Of a DNA stretch of 64,000 bases, positions 37,744 to 46,453 are shown piece by piece. Below the pieces are notes generated by a model that had not been told where the DNA came from, did no database searches, and was given only the letters and a program-made list of their open reading frames with translations. Source of the stretch: Schlesneria sp. (GTDB lineage: Bacteria > Planctomycetota > Planctomycetia > Planctomycetales > Planctomycetaceae). Position numbers and translations under genes: made by a program. Positions within the stretch are counted from its first letter, which is position 1. Every line of letters begins with the position of its first letter. Location: the NCBI GenBank assembly GCA_028291515.1, contig JAQGHU010000009.1:58213-122212 (forward strand), in the 5' to 3' direction.

Positions 37744-38412
37744 TCAAACAGCCGCCCAACCGTCCGGCGTCGTCGGATTCTGGAGAGGAACCTCATCACC
37801 GGGAGTCGATCGCGAAACCGACTGTTGCGAATTTGACAGCCACTGAAAGAGATCTCGAAATCGCAGCCCTTTCAACTTCAATGGCTCTCGCTTGGAAAGC
37901 TGCTTCAAGATGTCCATATTGGCCCCCTCAACCCCGACAGCAAAGAAGGAGAATGCTTTGCTCGTTTCCCCTTCGATGACGCGTTGCGCCGCAGACTTCC
38001 ATTCGTCGGTCGGAGCCCCATCGGTGATCAAAAAGATCCACGGGCGGTAATAGGCGATTCCATTCGCGCGATAAATCTGTTTCCGTTCGTGAACCATGTC
38101 GACTGCCTGATTCACTGCTGCTCCCATCGGCGTATCGCCCGTCGCCGTCAGGTTCGGCGGATAAAAGGCATCGGCCGTGGTGAAGTCACACGCCGTCTGC
38201 ACCATGCCACCAAATGTGACAACGGCAACTTCTACCCGCTTTGACGCCAGCGAATCGGCAACAAGCTCATCCTTGTAGATGGTCAGACCCTCATTCAGTT
38301 CGCTGATCGGCTGCCCACCCATAGATCCAGAAACATCCAGCAGCAAGACGCAAGGGACGCGCGGTTCTGGATTCTCGGCAAAATCATTGGTCCCAAATGG
38401 AATTTGGTCCAT
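37744..38412 (-). CDS. TerY/YegL-like von Willebrand factor A protein
   Basis: The 222-residue protein is almost entirely a VWA domain. The MIDAS metal site is intact: DVSGSMGG near residues 26-33, Thr in TATGDTPMG and Asp in [11 protein letters not shown]. It resembles TerY and E. coli YegL, cytoplasmic VWA proteins that travel with a PP2C phosphatase and a protein kinase. It is likely the metal-dependent scaffold or substrate of that pair. It is the first gene of the triad on the minus strand; its promoter should lie in 38413-38508, a 96-base gap to the DUF1501 gene upstream. Confidence 0.93.
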   Translation of the reverse strand: MDQIPFGTNDFAENPEPRVPCVLLLDVSGSMGGQPISELNEGLTIYKDELVADSLASKRVEVAVVTFGGMVQTACDFTTADAFYPPNLTATGDTPMGAAVNQAVDMVHERKQIYRANGIAYYRPWIFLITDGAPTDEWKSAAQRVIEGETSKAFSFFAVGVEGANMDILKQLSKREPLKLKGLRFRDLFQWLSNSQQSVSRSTPGDEVPLQNPTTPDGWAAV

Positions 38413-38508
38413 GAAGTAAATCTCCGCGAGGGAATTGAGATTGATTTGGAATCAAGTCAGAAGTGTGACACCGATCTTGGCAGAGCAACGTCGATTTCGC
38501 CAGTCCGT

Positions 38509-39915
38509 TCAAGCCAGCAATTCCGTAGCGACTCGGGCATGTGTGACCTCGGCATCGGTCAGACTGGCCTCACGTCCCTCGTGGGGATGGGTCAATCGAT
38601 GATGATCGATACCAAGCGAACTCAATAACGTCGCATGCAGGTCATGAACGGTAACGACATCCTTGATCGCGGCGTAGCCCCATTCGTCGGTGGCCCCATG
38701 AACGTAGCCTCGCTTAAACCCACCACCAGCAAGCCAGAGCGAAAACCCCTTACGATTGTGATCGCGACCATCGGCTCCCTGGGACACAGGTAGTCGGCCA
38801 AATTCACCTGTCCAGAGGACAATGGTGTCGTCCAGTAATCCTCGCTGCTTCAAATCCTGCACGAGCGCGGTACTCGGTTGATCTGTTCTCGCGCAAAGTC
38901 CCTTCAGGCTTTCGGCATTTTTGCTGTGCGTATCCCACGGCTGACCGTTGAGAAATATCTGTACGAATCGGACACCTCGCTCGATCAAGCGGCGTGCCAA
39001 CAAACAGCGTGTTCCATATTCCTGACAGGCGGGATTGTTCAAACCGTACAGGGTTCGAGTTGCCTCGGTTTCTTGCGACAGATCAAGTGCGCCAGGGACA
39101 GCCGTCTGCATGCGCGCTGCCGTTTCAAAGTTCGCTAATCGCGCGGCCAGCTCATCGTTTTCAGGATGCCGAATCAAATGATCGCGGTTGAGTTCCTCCA
39201 GGAGCGCCAATTGATTTCGTCTCGCCCGCGGCAATGTCCCCGCGGGAGATTGCAAATTGAGAACGGGAGACGAGCCGGAACGAAATGGCCTTCCCTGGTA
39301 CACAGCCGGCAAGAACCCGGCCGTCCAGTTTCGCTCACCGTCGACGGGCAATCCACCGGGATCGCCGAGTACGACATAGGCAGGAAGATTCTCATTCATG
39401 CTGCCCAAGGCATAGTTGACCCACGCACCCCACGCGGGCATCCCTGCCAGGAATTTGCCGCTGTGGATCAGTCGCAACGCGGACTCGTGATCAACCGATT
39501 CCGTATTCATCGAACGGACAAGGCAGATGTCGTCGGCAATCTGTCCAGTGTGAGGAAGCAGTTCGCAGAGCTCCAGTCCCGATTCGCCATGCTTCGAGAA
39601 CTTAAATGGACTGCCGAGGACATTTCCCTGTTGTTTGTCGAAATGAACTTCCAGATCACCCCCGGGATAGGGTTTACCGTGCCACTTTTGAAGTTCGGGC
39701 TTCGGATCAAACAAGTCCATTTGACTGGGGCCACCATGCTGAAACAGGCAGATGACCGCTTTGGCACGCGGCCGACCGGTGACTGCCGACCACCCCGGCG
39801 TACGCGTCTCAGCATGAGCAGCGCTCCCGAACAAATGAGCTAAGGCGAGTCCGCCGATGCCACCGGCGTAGTGACCGAGAAACGCGCGCCGAGTCGGGGA
39901 GTGCCAATTGGTCAA
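38509..39915 (-). CDS. DUF1501 protein with Tat signal and TTG start
   Basis: The 468-residue protein has a Tat signal (TRRAFLGHYAGG then a hydrophobic stretch, cleavage near AHA) and the DUF1501 core: AVICLFQHGGPSQMDLFDPKPEL, KHGESGLELCELLPHTG, RCLLARRLIERGVRFVQIF, IVLWTGEFGRLP, GRDHNRKG and LWLAGGGFKRG. It is thus a sulfatase-fold exported protein, enzymatic role unproven. The start is a TTG at 39915, preceded at 7 bases by AGGAG; no in-frame ATG would keep the Tat motif. Unusually, no DUF1549/1553 partner is next to it. It is divergent from the Tad-like operon. Confidence 0.9.
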   Translation of the reverse strand: MTNWHSPTRRAFLGHYAGGIGGLALAHLFGSAAHAETRTPGWSAVTGRPRAKAVICLFQHGGPSQMDLFDPKPELQKWHGKPYPGGDLEVHFDKQQGNVLGSPFKFSKHGESGLELCELLPHTGQIADDICLVRSMNTESVDHESALRLIHSGKFLAGMPAWGAWVNYALGSMNENLPAYVVLGDPGGLPVDGERNWTAGFLPAVYQGRPFRSGSSPVLNLQSPAGTLPRARRNQLALLEELNRDHLIRHPENDELAARLANFETAARMQTAVPGALDLSQETEATRTLYGLNNPACQEYGTRCLLARRLIERGVRFVQIFLNGQPWDTHSKNAESLKGLCARTDQPSTALVQDLKQRGLLDDTIVLWTGEFGRLPVSQGADGRDHNRKGFSLWLAGGGFKRGYVHGATDEWGYAAIKDVVTVHDLHATLLSSLGIDHHRLTHPHEGREASLTDAEVTHARVATELLA

Positions 39916-40070
39916 AGCAAGGCTCCTGAGGTGTCTATTGGGGCAAGATTGTGACTCTTTGCCGTTCTGACCGCTACCAGCGCACGAATTGGAACCCCTT
40001 CCGGTCTATTTTCATGTGTCGACCACAAGACGGAAAAATTTCCGTTTCTTCTAAAATTTAGTCAGCACGA

Positions 40071-40135
40071 CCGAAAACGCGAACTAAGTTTCGGCTGGTC
40101 AGACGGAGCACCGCATCCCCTTGCCGTGGCTGACC
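40071..40135 (+). promoter_or_regulatory. structured 5' leader of the Tad-like operon
   Basis: Just before the TadE gene two stem-loops can be drawn: CCGAAAAC with AGTTTCGG (40071-40094, one mismatch) and GGTCAGACGG (40097-40106) with CCGT..CTGACC (40124-40135, two-base bulge). The Shine-Dalgarno region follows at 40136-40145. A short palindrome (ACGGAAA-AA-TTTCCGT) lies further upstream at 40030-40045. I do not recognise a known riboswitch. Confidence 0.4.
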
Positions 40136-40149
40136 CAGGGACGGGAACT

Positions 40150-40632
40150 ATGATAAGCATATATAAACACAAATCGAATCGCAGTACGCGCCGACGTGGA
40201 TCCACCGCGGTTGAAGTCGCGTTGACGTTGCCTATTTTCATCATGTTCCTCGCGGCACTGATGGAGTTCGGGCATGTCCTATTCGTTTCGCACATGCTGA
40301 AAGCTGCCGCTAAAAGTGGCGCTCGATACGGCAGCACAGACGGCATCACCACTGCTCAGGTTCAAGCTCAAGTCCAGCAAATGGTGGATAAAGCAATTAA
40401 ACCCGGTGCTGCAACAGTTCTCATCCGCGATGCCGGTGTCTTTGACACGCCAAACATGAATCCGTCAACGATCAACTACAACACACTGCCCAACGTCGAA
40501 CTCTCGAACATTGACCAAGGCCATCTGTACATCGTGCAAGTGACGGTTCCCTACAACCAAGTGGCGCTGATGCCGCCATTCTGGGTTAAGAACGCCACTG
40601 TGACCGGGCAGTCCGTCTTACGACATGAATAA
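40150..40632 (+). CDS. TadE-like pilus assembly protein
   Basis: The 160-residue product matches the TadE-like family: a basic N-terminus (STRRRGSTAVE), one hydrophobic helix (VALTLPIFIMFLAALMEFGHVL) with the conserved Glu just before it, then a beta-rich exported domain. TadE and TadF are pseudopilins of Flp/Tad pili, processed by the TadV peptidase. No tadA, tadB or tadV gene is near. The ATG at 40150 has GGGACGGG upstream; a GTG at 40126 is possible. It is the first of three adjacent plus-strand genes behind a structured leader. Confidence 0.9.
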   Translation: MISIYKHKSNRSTRRRGSTAVEVALTLPIFIMFLAALMEFGHVLFVSHMLKAAAKSGARYGSTDGITTAQVQAQVQQMVDKAIKPGAATVLIRDAGVFDTPNMNPSTINYNTLPNVELSNIDQGHLYIVQVTVPYNQVALMPPFWVKNATVTGQSVLRHE

Positions 40633-40662
40633 ATGATTGGACAAGTGTCCAGGGATCTCAAA

Positions 40663-41175
40663 ATGCGTTCCGAATCAGTCACCGCCTGTCCCACGCCGCG
40701 AGCGAAAACTCGTTCGACGCAGCGCCGCGGTGCGGCCACCGTGGAAATGGCATTTGTGCTTCCCGTCTTCATCACTCTGGCGATGGGGACGATTCAGACA
40801 GGGATGCAGATCGTGGCGGCTCAAACTCTGACGACATCCCTGCGTGAAGCAGGTCGATTGGCGTCGATGGACTACTCCAGCAAATTGCAATCGGGACAAA
40901 CGATCAACCAGAAGGTGATTCAAGATATTCGGAATTTCTTAACCGCAGAAAAGATCGATGGCAGCAAAGTCACGATCACGATCACCCACGCAGATGGCAC
41001 TTCGTCCGGCTCGACATTCGATCTGGGAGACCCCAACAACAATCTGCAGATGTTTAAGATCCATGCCACCGTCCCCTTTTCCGCAATCTGTTCGGTCACG
41101 TTCTTTCCCACAACCAACAATACGATCACGGCGTCGGTCGTCTACCGGAAGGGGAAAAACACCATGGTGCAGTAG
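40663..41175 (+). CDS. second TadE-like pilus assembly protein
   Basis: The 170-residue product is a paralogue of the preceding gene: basic STQRRGAATVEMAF, one hydrophobic helix (VLPVFITLAMGTIQTGMQIV) and a beta-rich domain ending ITASVVYRKG. The conserved Glu of the pseudopilin helix is present. The ATG at 40663 has AGGGA about 8 bases upstream; an earlier ATG at 40633, right after the previous stop, has none. Together with the neighbour it may form the heterodimeric minor pseudopilin pair equivalent to TadE/TadF. Confidence 0.88.
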   Translation: MRSESVTACPTPRAKTRSTQRRGAATVEMAFVLPVFITLAMGTIQTGMQIVAAQTLTTSLREAGRLASMDYSSKLQSGQTINQKVIQDIRNFLTAEKIDGSKVTITITHADGTSSGSTFDLGDPNNNLQMFKIHATVPFSAICSVTFFPTTNNTITASVVYRKGKNTMVQ

Positions 41176-41292
41176 CAGATTCGTTCATCTGTCGCGTCTT
41201 GGTCGATCGTTCACAACCAGATTTTCTGCTGTCTTTAACCGTATATCTTCCACCGCGGCGACCAGTTCGCTGCCACTTGAAGGATGTTCCTC

Positions 41293-43176
41293 ATGCGTTG
41301 TTATTTCAAAAAGCTCCCTACCACATGGTCGGAGATGTCTCCGACGCGACGAGGGGTCTTTCTCGTTGTCGGTGCCATTTGCATGATCGCCGCCCTGGCG
41401 ATCACGGCTCTGGCAGTCGACATTGGCGTTGCTGCATTGAAAAAATCGCAGATGCAAGCCGCTGTTGATTCCGCTTCGCTGGCAGGAGCGATGGAAATCA
41501 CAAATGCTTTGGCAAATGGCGGGAATCAACCAGGCGACGTATTTGCCTATGCGCAGGCCCAAGCCAGAATCAAGGCCGCCGCGGTTGCGCAGATGAACAA
41601 TGTCTACGTCGCTTCAACTGATGTCTCCTTCGGTCGCCGCTATTATGACAGCTCTTCACAAACCTACAAAATCGACTGGACTGCTGGTGCCAACCAGACG
41701 AATGTCGTCAAAGTGAGTGCCCGCCGCGATGGTTCGAACACCTCGGCTCCGGACGGCAAAGTACCCTCATTGTTTGCCACAAGTGGAACCACGATCCGTA
41801 CCGATGCTGTCGCCTTCGTCGATCCGCGAGACCTGATTATCGTTCAGGATTTTTCGCGATCGATGAATTTCGACAGCTACTTCACAGACGAAGTCGCCAC
41901 GGGTTTGACTCAAAGCCAGATTGAAGACGGCTTGGCGATGGTCTGGAGTGACCTGCAACCCTTGACGCTGGGAACCTTGCCCTATGCGCCACAGTATTTT
42001 TCGCAAGCTCAGACCAGTTCCAGCGTGACAGGAACGGTGACATTCAAGGGGACGAGCGTCGCGATCACCAGTACGACGGGAATGAAAAGCGTCGTGGTGA
42101 CGTTCACAAACAACGCCACTCAGACGTTTACCATCAGCGGCACGACAACCAAGACCGGAACCTATGCGGGAACCGGCAGCAGCAACTCGGGCAAACGAAT
42201 CTCGTCGGTCGCAATCACGGCCTATAAGGTTGGCAGCACGTCACAAACAGTGGCACTGCCAACGCACACATACACGGCGACCAGCATCACTGCAAAATAC
42301 GGTTTGACGACTTATCCGTACGCAGGTGGTAGCTGGGCTGGATATGTCAGCTACGTGCAAACCAGCACGGCGCTGCCCAACTACGGCTACCTGGATATGT
42401 ACGGGGGAATGACGTTCCTCTGCTACGTCATGAAGAGCTATCCGGAACACTCTGCGAACAAGGACTTGTGGAAGACCCGTCACTATCCGTTCCAGGCGTG
42501 CAAGGATGGACAGCAGTTGTTGTGCGACTACCTGACGCAGTTGGGATTTGACGATCACCTGGGGATGGTCAGCTACGACACCAATCATCGTATGGAAACA
42601 ACGCTGAACGATACCAATCCGGCGTTCCCTGTGATCAATATCAGCGCGAACCCGGTCACCAAAGATTATGCCACGGTTGCGAAACTGATGCAGTACAAGC
42701 AAGCGGCCTACTACAGCGACGCCACGAATATGGGGGGCGGCATGAAGGACGCGATCACAATGTTGGACACCTACAAACGGGACGGCTCGCGACCCGCCAT
42801 CATCCTGATGACGGACGGTCAAGCCAACACAATCGATTCCGGTGACAGTTCGGCCCTGCCATCGGGTTGGAACTGGAACACGATGTTTGACTACAACGGA
42901 GACGGGGCCGCCGACTACACAACCACAGACTCGAATGCAAAATACGTGTTGGCCAAGGTGAAGATCGCCATCGACAAGGGATACACCGTTCACACGGTCA
43001 GCGTCGGATCGGTAGCAGACCGAAACCTGATGAAGGCAGCCGCGTGGCTGGGGAAAGGCTACTGGCTGGACGTTCCGGCGGGAACGACTGTGGCTTCAAT
43101 GTCCGACCAGATGCGAACTGTCTTCTCCAAGATTGCCTCTGCTGTACCGCCAGCCCGGCTGGTTCCCACAAACTGA
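41293..43176 (+). CDS. TadG-like protein with VWA domain and Ser/Thr-rich insertion
   Basis: The 627-residue protein begins with an RRGVFLVVGAICMIAALAITALAVDIG helix and the KKSQMQAAVDSASLAGA segment typical of TadG/Flp-associated proteins. A VWA domain starts near residue 180 with the MIDAS motif VQDFSRSMNF (DxSxS) and continues to PAIILMTDGQAN near 500 and YTVHTVSVGS near 570. Between the first VWA strand and its next helices, about residues 240-335, lies a Ser/Thr/Gly-rich beta-like insertion. TadG is thought to anchor or stabilise the pilus in the envelope. The ATG at 41293 has AAGGA at 9 bases; the ATG at 41284 is too close to it. Confidence 0.88.
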   Translation: MRCYFKKLPTTWSEMSPTRRGVFLVVGAICMIAALAITALAVDIGVAALKKSQMQAAVDSASLAGAMEITNALANGGNQPGDVFAYAQAQARIKAAAVAQMNNVYVASTDVSFGRRYYDSSSQTYKIDWTAGANQTNVVKVSARRDGSNTSAPDGKVPSLFATSGTTIRTDAVAFVDPRDLIIVQDFSRSMNFDSYFTDEVATGLTQSQIEDGLAMVWSDLQPLTLGTLPYAPQYFSQAQTSSSVTGTVTFKGTSVAITSTTGMKSVVVTFTNNATQTFTISGTTTKTGTYAGTGSSNSGKRISSVAITAYKVGSTSQTVALPTHTYTATSITAKYGLTTYPYAGGSWAGYVSYVQTSTALPNYGYLDMYGGMTFLCYVMKSYPEHSANKDLWKTRHYPFQACKDGQQLLCDYLTQLGFDDHLGMVSYDTNHRMETTLNDTNPAFPVINISANPVTKDYATVAKLMQYKQAAYYSDATNMGGGMKDAITMLDTYKRDGSRPAIILMTDGQANTIDSGDSSALPSGWNWNTMFDYNGDGAADYTTTDSNAKYVLAKVKIAIDKGYTVHTVSVGSVADRNLMKAAAWLGKGYWLDVPAGTTVASMSDQMRTVFSKIASAVPPARLVPTN

Positions 43177-43204
43177 TCTGACATCGGACAGATCATATCA
43201 ATAG

Positions 43205-43235
43205 CAGACGGCTGACCGTTAAGGTCAGCCGTCTG
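43205..43235 (+). terminator. rho-independent terminator of the Tad-like operon
   Basis: A 13-bp perfect stem (CAGACGGCTGACC/GGTCAGCCGTCTG) with a five-base loop is followed by TGTTCTTT. It lies 28 bases after the tadG-like stop and also precedes a convergent gene, so it may serve both strands. Confidence 0.88.
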
Positions 43236-43274
43236 TGTTCTTTGGCGGGCGGATCGCTCGTCTCACCTGGCCGC

Positions 43275-44294
43275 TTACTTCACCGAGACCCCGAAGTCCC
43301 CGTTCAAGTTTCGCCACATGGAATGCACATGATTGGCGTTGTTCTGAGTATTGTTGTACTCGACCACGAATGACGGTCCCTGCAATCGGTAGTGATGAGG
43401 ATCGTGTAATTCGCTGCCCCCATACCACGCAAAAAACAGCTTCTCGATACCCGCATTGTTGATTGCCGTGCGGCGTTCTTGTTCGACATCACTTGGTAGA
43501 TTCTTCAAGTACTCCGTTAACAGTTCTTGCACCATTTTTTTCTGGTCTTCCGACATCTGAGCGTAAGGGAGACCAACCGGAGCGACGACGACTGCTTGAG
43601 GCATGTTCGGTCCTGGAACTTCGCCGGGAGCCTCTTTGCTGATCCAGCACAGTTTCTGCTGTTCTGCAGTGCAGTGCTTCAGGACTTGTCGTGCGATATC
43701 TTCTTCGGGTCCCAGAACGCGAATCTGTCGCCCCTTGCCCGCTTCGACGGTTCCAGGGTTGGCCCCAAAGAATTCGGGAGTGCTCGAAACAACCTTGCCG
43801 TCCTTGATCGTGAAGTTCAAGGAGACATGGTGTCCTTCCAAACGCCAGCCCCAGTCGCCCGTTTCAGCCGGTTCGCCAAAGACACTGAGATAGTACTTGT
43901 TAGGATCACGTCGCTCGCGGCGCTCGGATCGATCTCCGGTTTCCAGCAGATACAGTAGCTCCTCCAGACTCATAATGTTCAGCGTCTGATCGTATCCAGC
44001 ATCCGAAAGTCCGCTACGGATGAAAGCGTGGGCCGCTTTGAGCGCCCCACCTTCCAACGACTTCAGTGGCAATCCCTTTCGTGGGCGTGGAATAAAGTGC
44101 CAGTTCAAACGCTCGGGATCGTCAAATTTGAACGTCGCCTCGCCCTTTTGAGCAGGGGTGATTGCCGACAGAAATCCTTGCGCGGCGGCCGACATCGCCA
44201 AACCGGTCTTCGGCGTCTGAGCATTTTGCGCCGCGAGCAACGTGACCATCGCGACCAATACCGCGCTGACTAGAACAAGCTTCCTAGCTGCCAT
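43275..44294 (-). CDS. secreted DUF3500 protein
   Basis: The 339-residue protein starts with a signal peptide (cleavage near residue 22). The rest matches DUF3500: ATFKFDDPERLNWHFIPRPRKGLPL, LYLLETGDRSERRERRDPNKYYLSVFG, GWRLEGHHVSLNFTI, PEFFGANPG and the closing FFAWYGG..HYRLQGPSFVVEYNN and NHVHSMWR. The family is exported in planctomycetes and other bacteria and its activity is not known; conserved His, Arg and Asn residues suggest a hydrolase. It stands alone between the Tad-like operon terminator and the HIT gene, 77 bases downstream of the latter on the same strand. Confidence 0.9.
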   Translation of the reverse strand: MAARKLVLVSAVLVAMVTLLAAQNAQTPKTGLAMSAAAQGFLSAITPAQKGEATFKFDDPERLNWHFIPRPRKGLPLKSLEGGALKAAHAFIRSGLSDAGYDQTLNIMSLEELLYLLETGDRSERRERRDPNKYYLSVFGEPAETGDWGWRLEGHHVSLNFTIKDGKVVSSTPEFFGANPGTVEAGKGRQIRVLGPEEDIARQVLKHCTAEQQKLCWISKEAPGEVPGPNMPQAVVVAPVGLPYAQMSEDQKKMVQELLTEYLKNLPSDVEQERRTAINNAGIEKLFFAWYGGSELHDPHHYRLQGPSFVVEYNNTQNNANHVHSMWRNLNGDFGVSVK

Positions 44295-44371
44295 CAGGGA
44301 ACTCCTCGTTGGGAATCAAAGGTGGGACATTTTTGAGGCGACTTCCTGCCGCCCCGACTCAAGAATTGCGG

Positions 44372-45131
<760 letters not shown>

Positions 45132-46079
45132 ATGAGATTTCTGCTGCGCCGCATCAAAACCATGAAACCCGAGCAAAGGGCAAACGGATCAGCCGCGATG
45201 GTGGCGATGTTCACAGCGGGATTTCTCTATTTCGAATGCCCTGTTCGTCCTGCCGGGGCGGATATTATTCGACAATCCGGCGCCAAAACTTCGCTGGTGA
45301 TCAATACCTCCAGGCCTGCGATGCCGGCTGACGAATCACTGACGCCAGAGCAGCGAGCCGAACAGAACCTCGCCAAAAAGATCGACTTGCTGAAGAAAGG
45401 AATGGCCTTCCTGCAAGCCACTCCAGACTATACCGCCCAGTTCATGAAGCGTGAATTGGTGAATGGCGAATTGCTCGAAGAACAGACGATGGCGATCAAG
45501 GTGCGTCACGAGCCCTTCAGCATCTATCTGAAGTGGCTGGACGGTGATGCGGGCCGAGAAGTCATGTTCGTTGACGGCGTCAACGACGGTAAGATGCTGG
45601 TTCATTCAGGAACCGGTTGGAAATCTCGTTTGCCCGCAATTCTCATGGAACCGGATAGCACGTTGGCAATGCAGGAAGCACGATACCCTGTCACACGAGC
45701 AGGCATGTTGGCACTGGCCGACACGATCATCGGCTTCAACCAGAAAGACTTGGAGTCGAAGTCGTTTTCTCATTGTCACCTGCTGGAAGACCAGTTGGTT
45801 GGCAACCGCAATTGCCACTGCTTCGTCCTGGAATACAAAGATCGCACGACCAGTGGCGACTACCGGAAGTCGATGACTCTAATCGACAAAGAGTGGGGTA
45901 TCCCCCTGTACATCAAAAATTTCGGCTGGCCCACGGATGATGCGAAACTCTCCGAAGAAGAACTCGATGAACTCACCCTGCTTGAGCACTACGTCTACAC
46001 CGACGTGAGATTCCGAGCTGCCTTGACGCAGTTGGACTTCGATCACGCCAATGAAGACTATCGCCTCAGCCGCCAGTAA
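45132..46079 (+). CDS. exported DUF1571 protein
   Basis: The 315-residue protein has a positively charged N-terminus and a hydrophobic segment at about residues 20-33, consistent with export. The remainder matches DUF1571: LLKKGMAFLQATPDYTAQFMKRE, EQTMAIKVRHEPFSIYLKWL, GREVMFVDG, and IDKEWGIPLYIKNF..LLEHYVYTDVRF near the end. The fold resembles outer-membrane lipoprotein carriers and chaperones, so it may bind a lipid or lipoprotein in the periplasm; this is inference. The ATG at 45132 has GGAG 7 bases upstream; an ATG at 45162 is the alternative. A strong terminator follows the stop. Confidence 0.88.
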   Translation: MRFLLRRIKTMKPEQRANGSAAMVAMFTAGFLYFECPVRPAGADIIRQSGAKTSLVINTSRPAMPADESLTPEQRAEQNLAKKIDLLKKGMAFLQATPDYTAQFMKRELVNGELLEEQTMAIKVRHEPFSIYLKWLDGDAGREVMFVDGVNDGKMLVHSGTGWKSRLPAILMEPDSTLAMQEARYPVTRAGMLALADTIIGFNQKDLESKSFSHCHLLEDQLVGNRNCHCFVLEYKDRTTSGDYRKSMTLIDKEWGIPLYIKNFGWPTDDAKLSEEELDELTLLEHYVYTDVRFRAALTQLDFDHANEDYRLSRQ

Positions 46080-46108
46080 AGATTCTGTTTCACGAATGTA
46101 CGAATCGC

Positions 46109-46146
46109 CGAGCCAGACTATTCAAGTCTGGCTCGCTGTGTTCTTT
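46109..46146 (+). terminator. rho-independent terminator of the DUF1571 gene
   Basis: An 11-bp perfect stem (CGAGCCAGACT/AGTCTGGCTCG) with loop ATTCA spans 46109-46135 and is followed by CTGTGTTCTTT. It begins 29 bases after the DUF1571 stop and shares its 12-base tail with the terminator at 43205. Confidence 0.88.
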
Positions 46147-46156
46147 GAGCTGGTTC

Positions 46157-46293
46157 CGTCATTCTCGCGAAGGCGGGAATCCAGCGAGTCCTCATGATGG
46201 TCTCGATGCGAGATAGCTGGCATGTCATTCGACGCTCCGCGTCGGTGAAGACTCGATGCCCCTGACTGGATTCCCGCCTCCGCGGGAATGACG
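46157..46293. repeat. REPIN-like element, copy 2
   Basis: This 137-base element has inverted 28-base arms at 46157-46184 and 46266-46293, nearly identical to those at 2178-2314. The left arm has substitutions (ATTCTCGCGAAGG) that weaken its small hairpin. The 81-base core shares only short words such as GATAGCTGG and ATTCG with copy 1. With the terminator at 46109 it fills most of the 374-base gap between the DUF1571 and lactonase genes; I see no gene in that gap. Confidence 0.8.
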
Positions 46294-46453
46294 GCACGTC
46301 CGGTCTGGGTCGGCAGCAAGCCCGCACATCAATGATCTATCCCTAATATCATCCCGTCATGCTTGGCGCGAACGATCCGCGATCCTATCGTTCTAAGCAG
46401 CCAGCGATTCTGTCGCTCTGCAGTCACTCTGAATCTACTTCGCGAGGTGCGGC

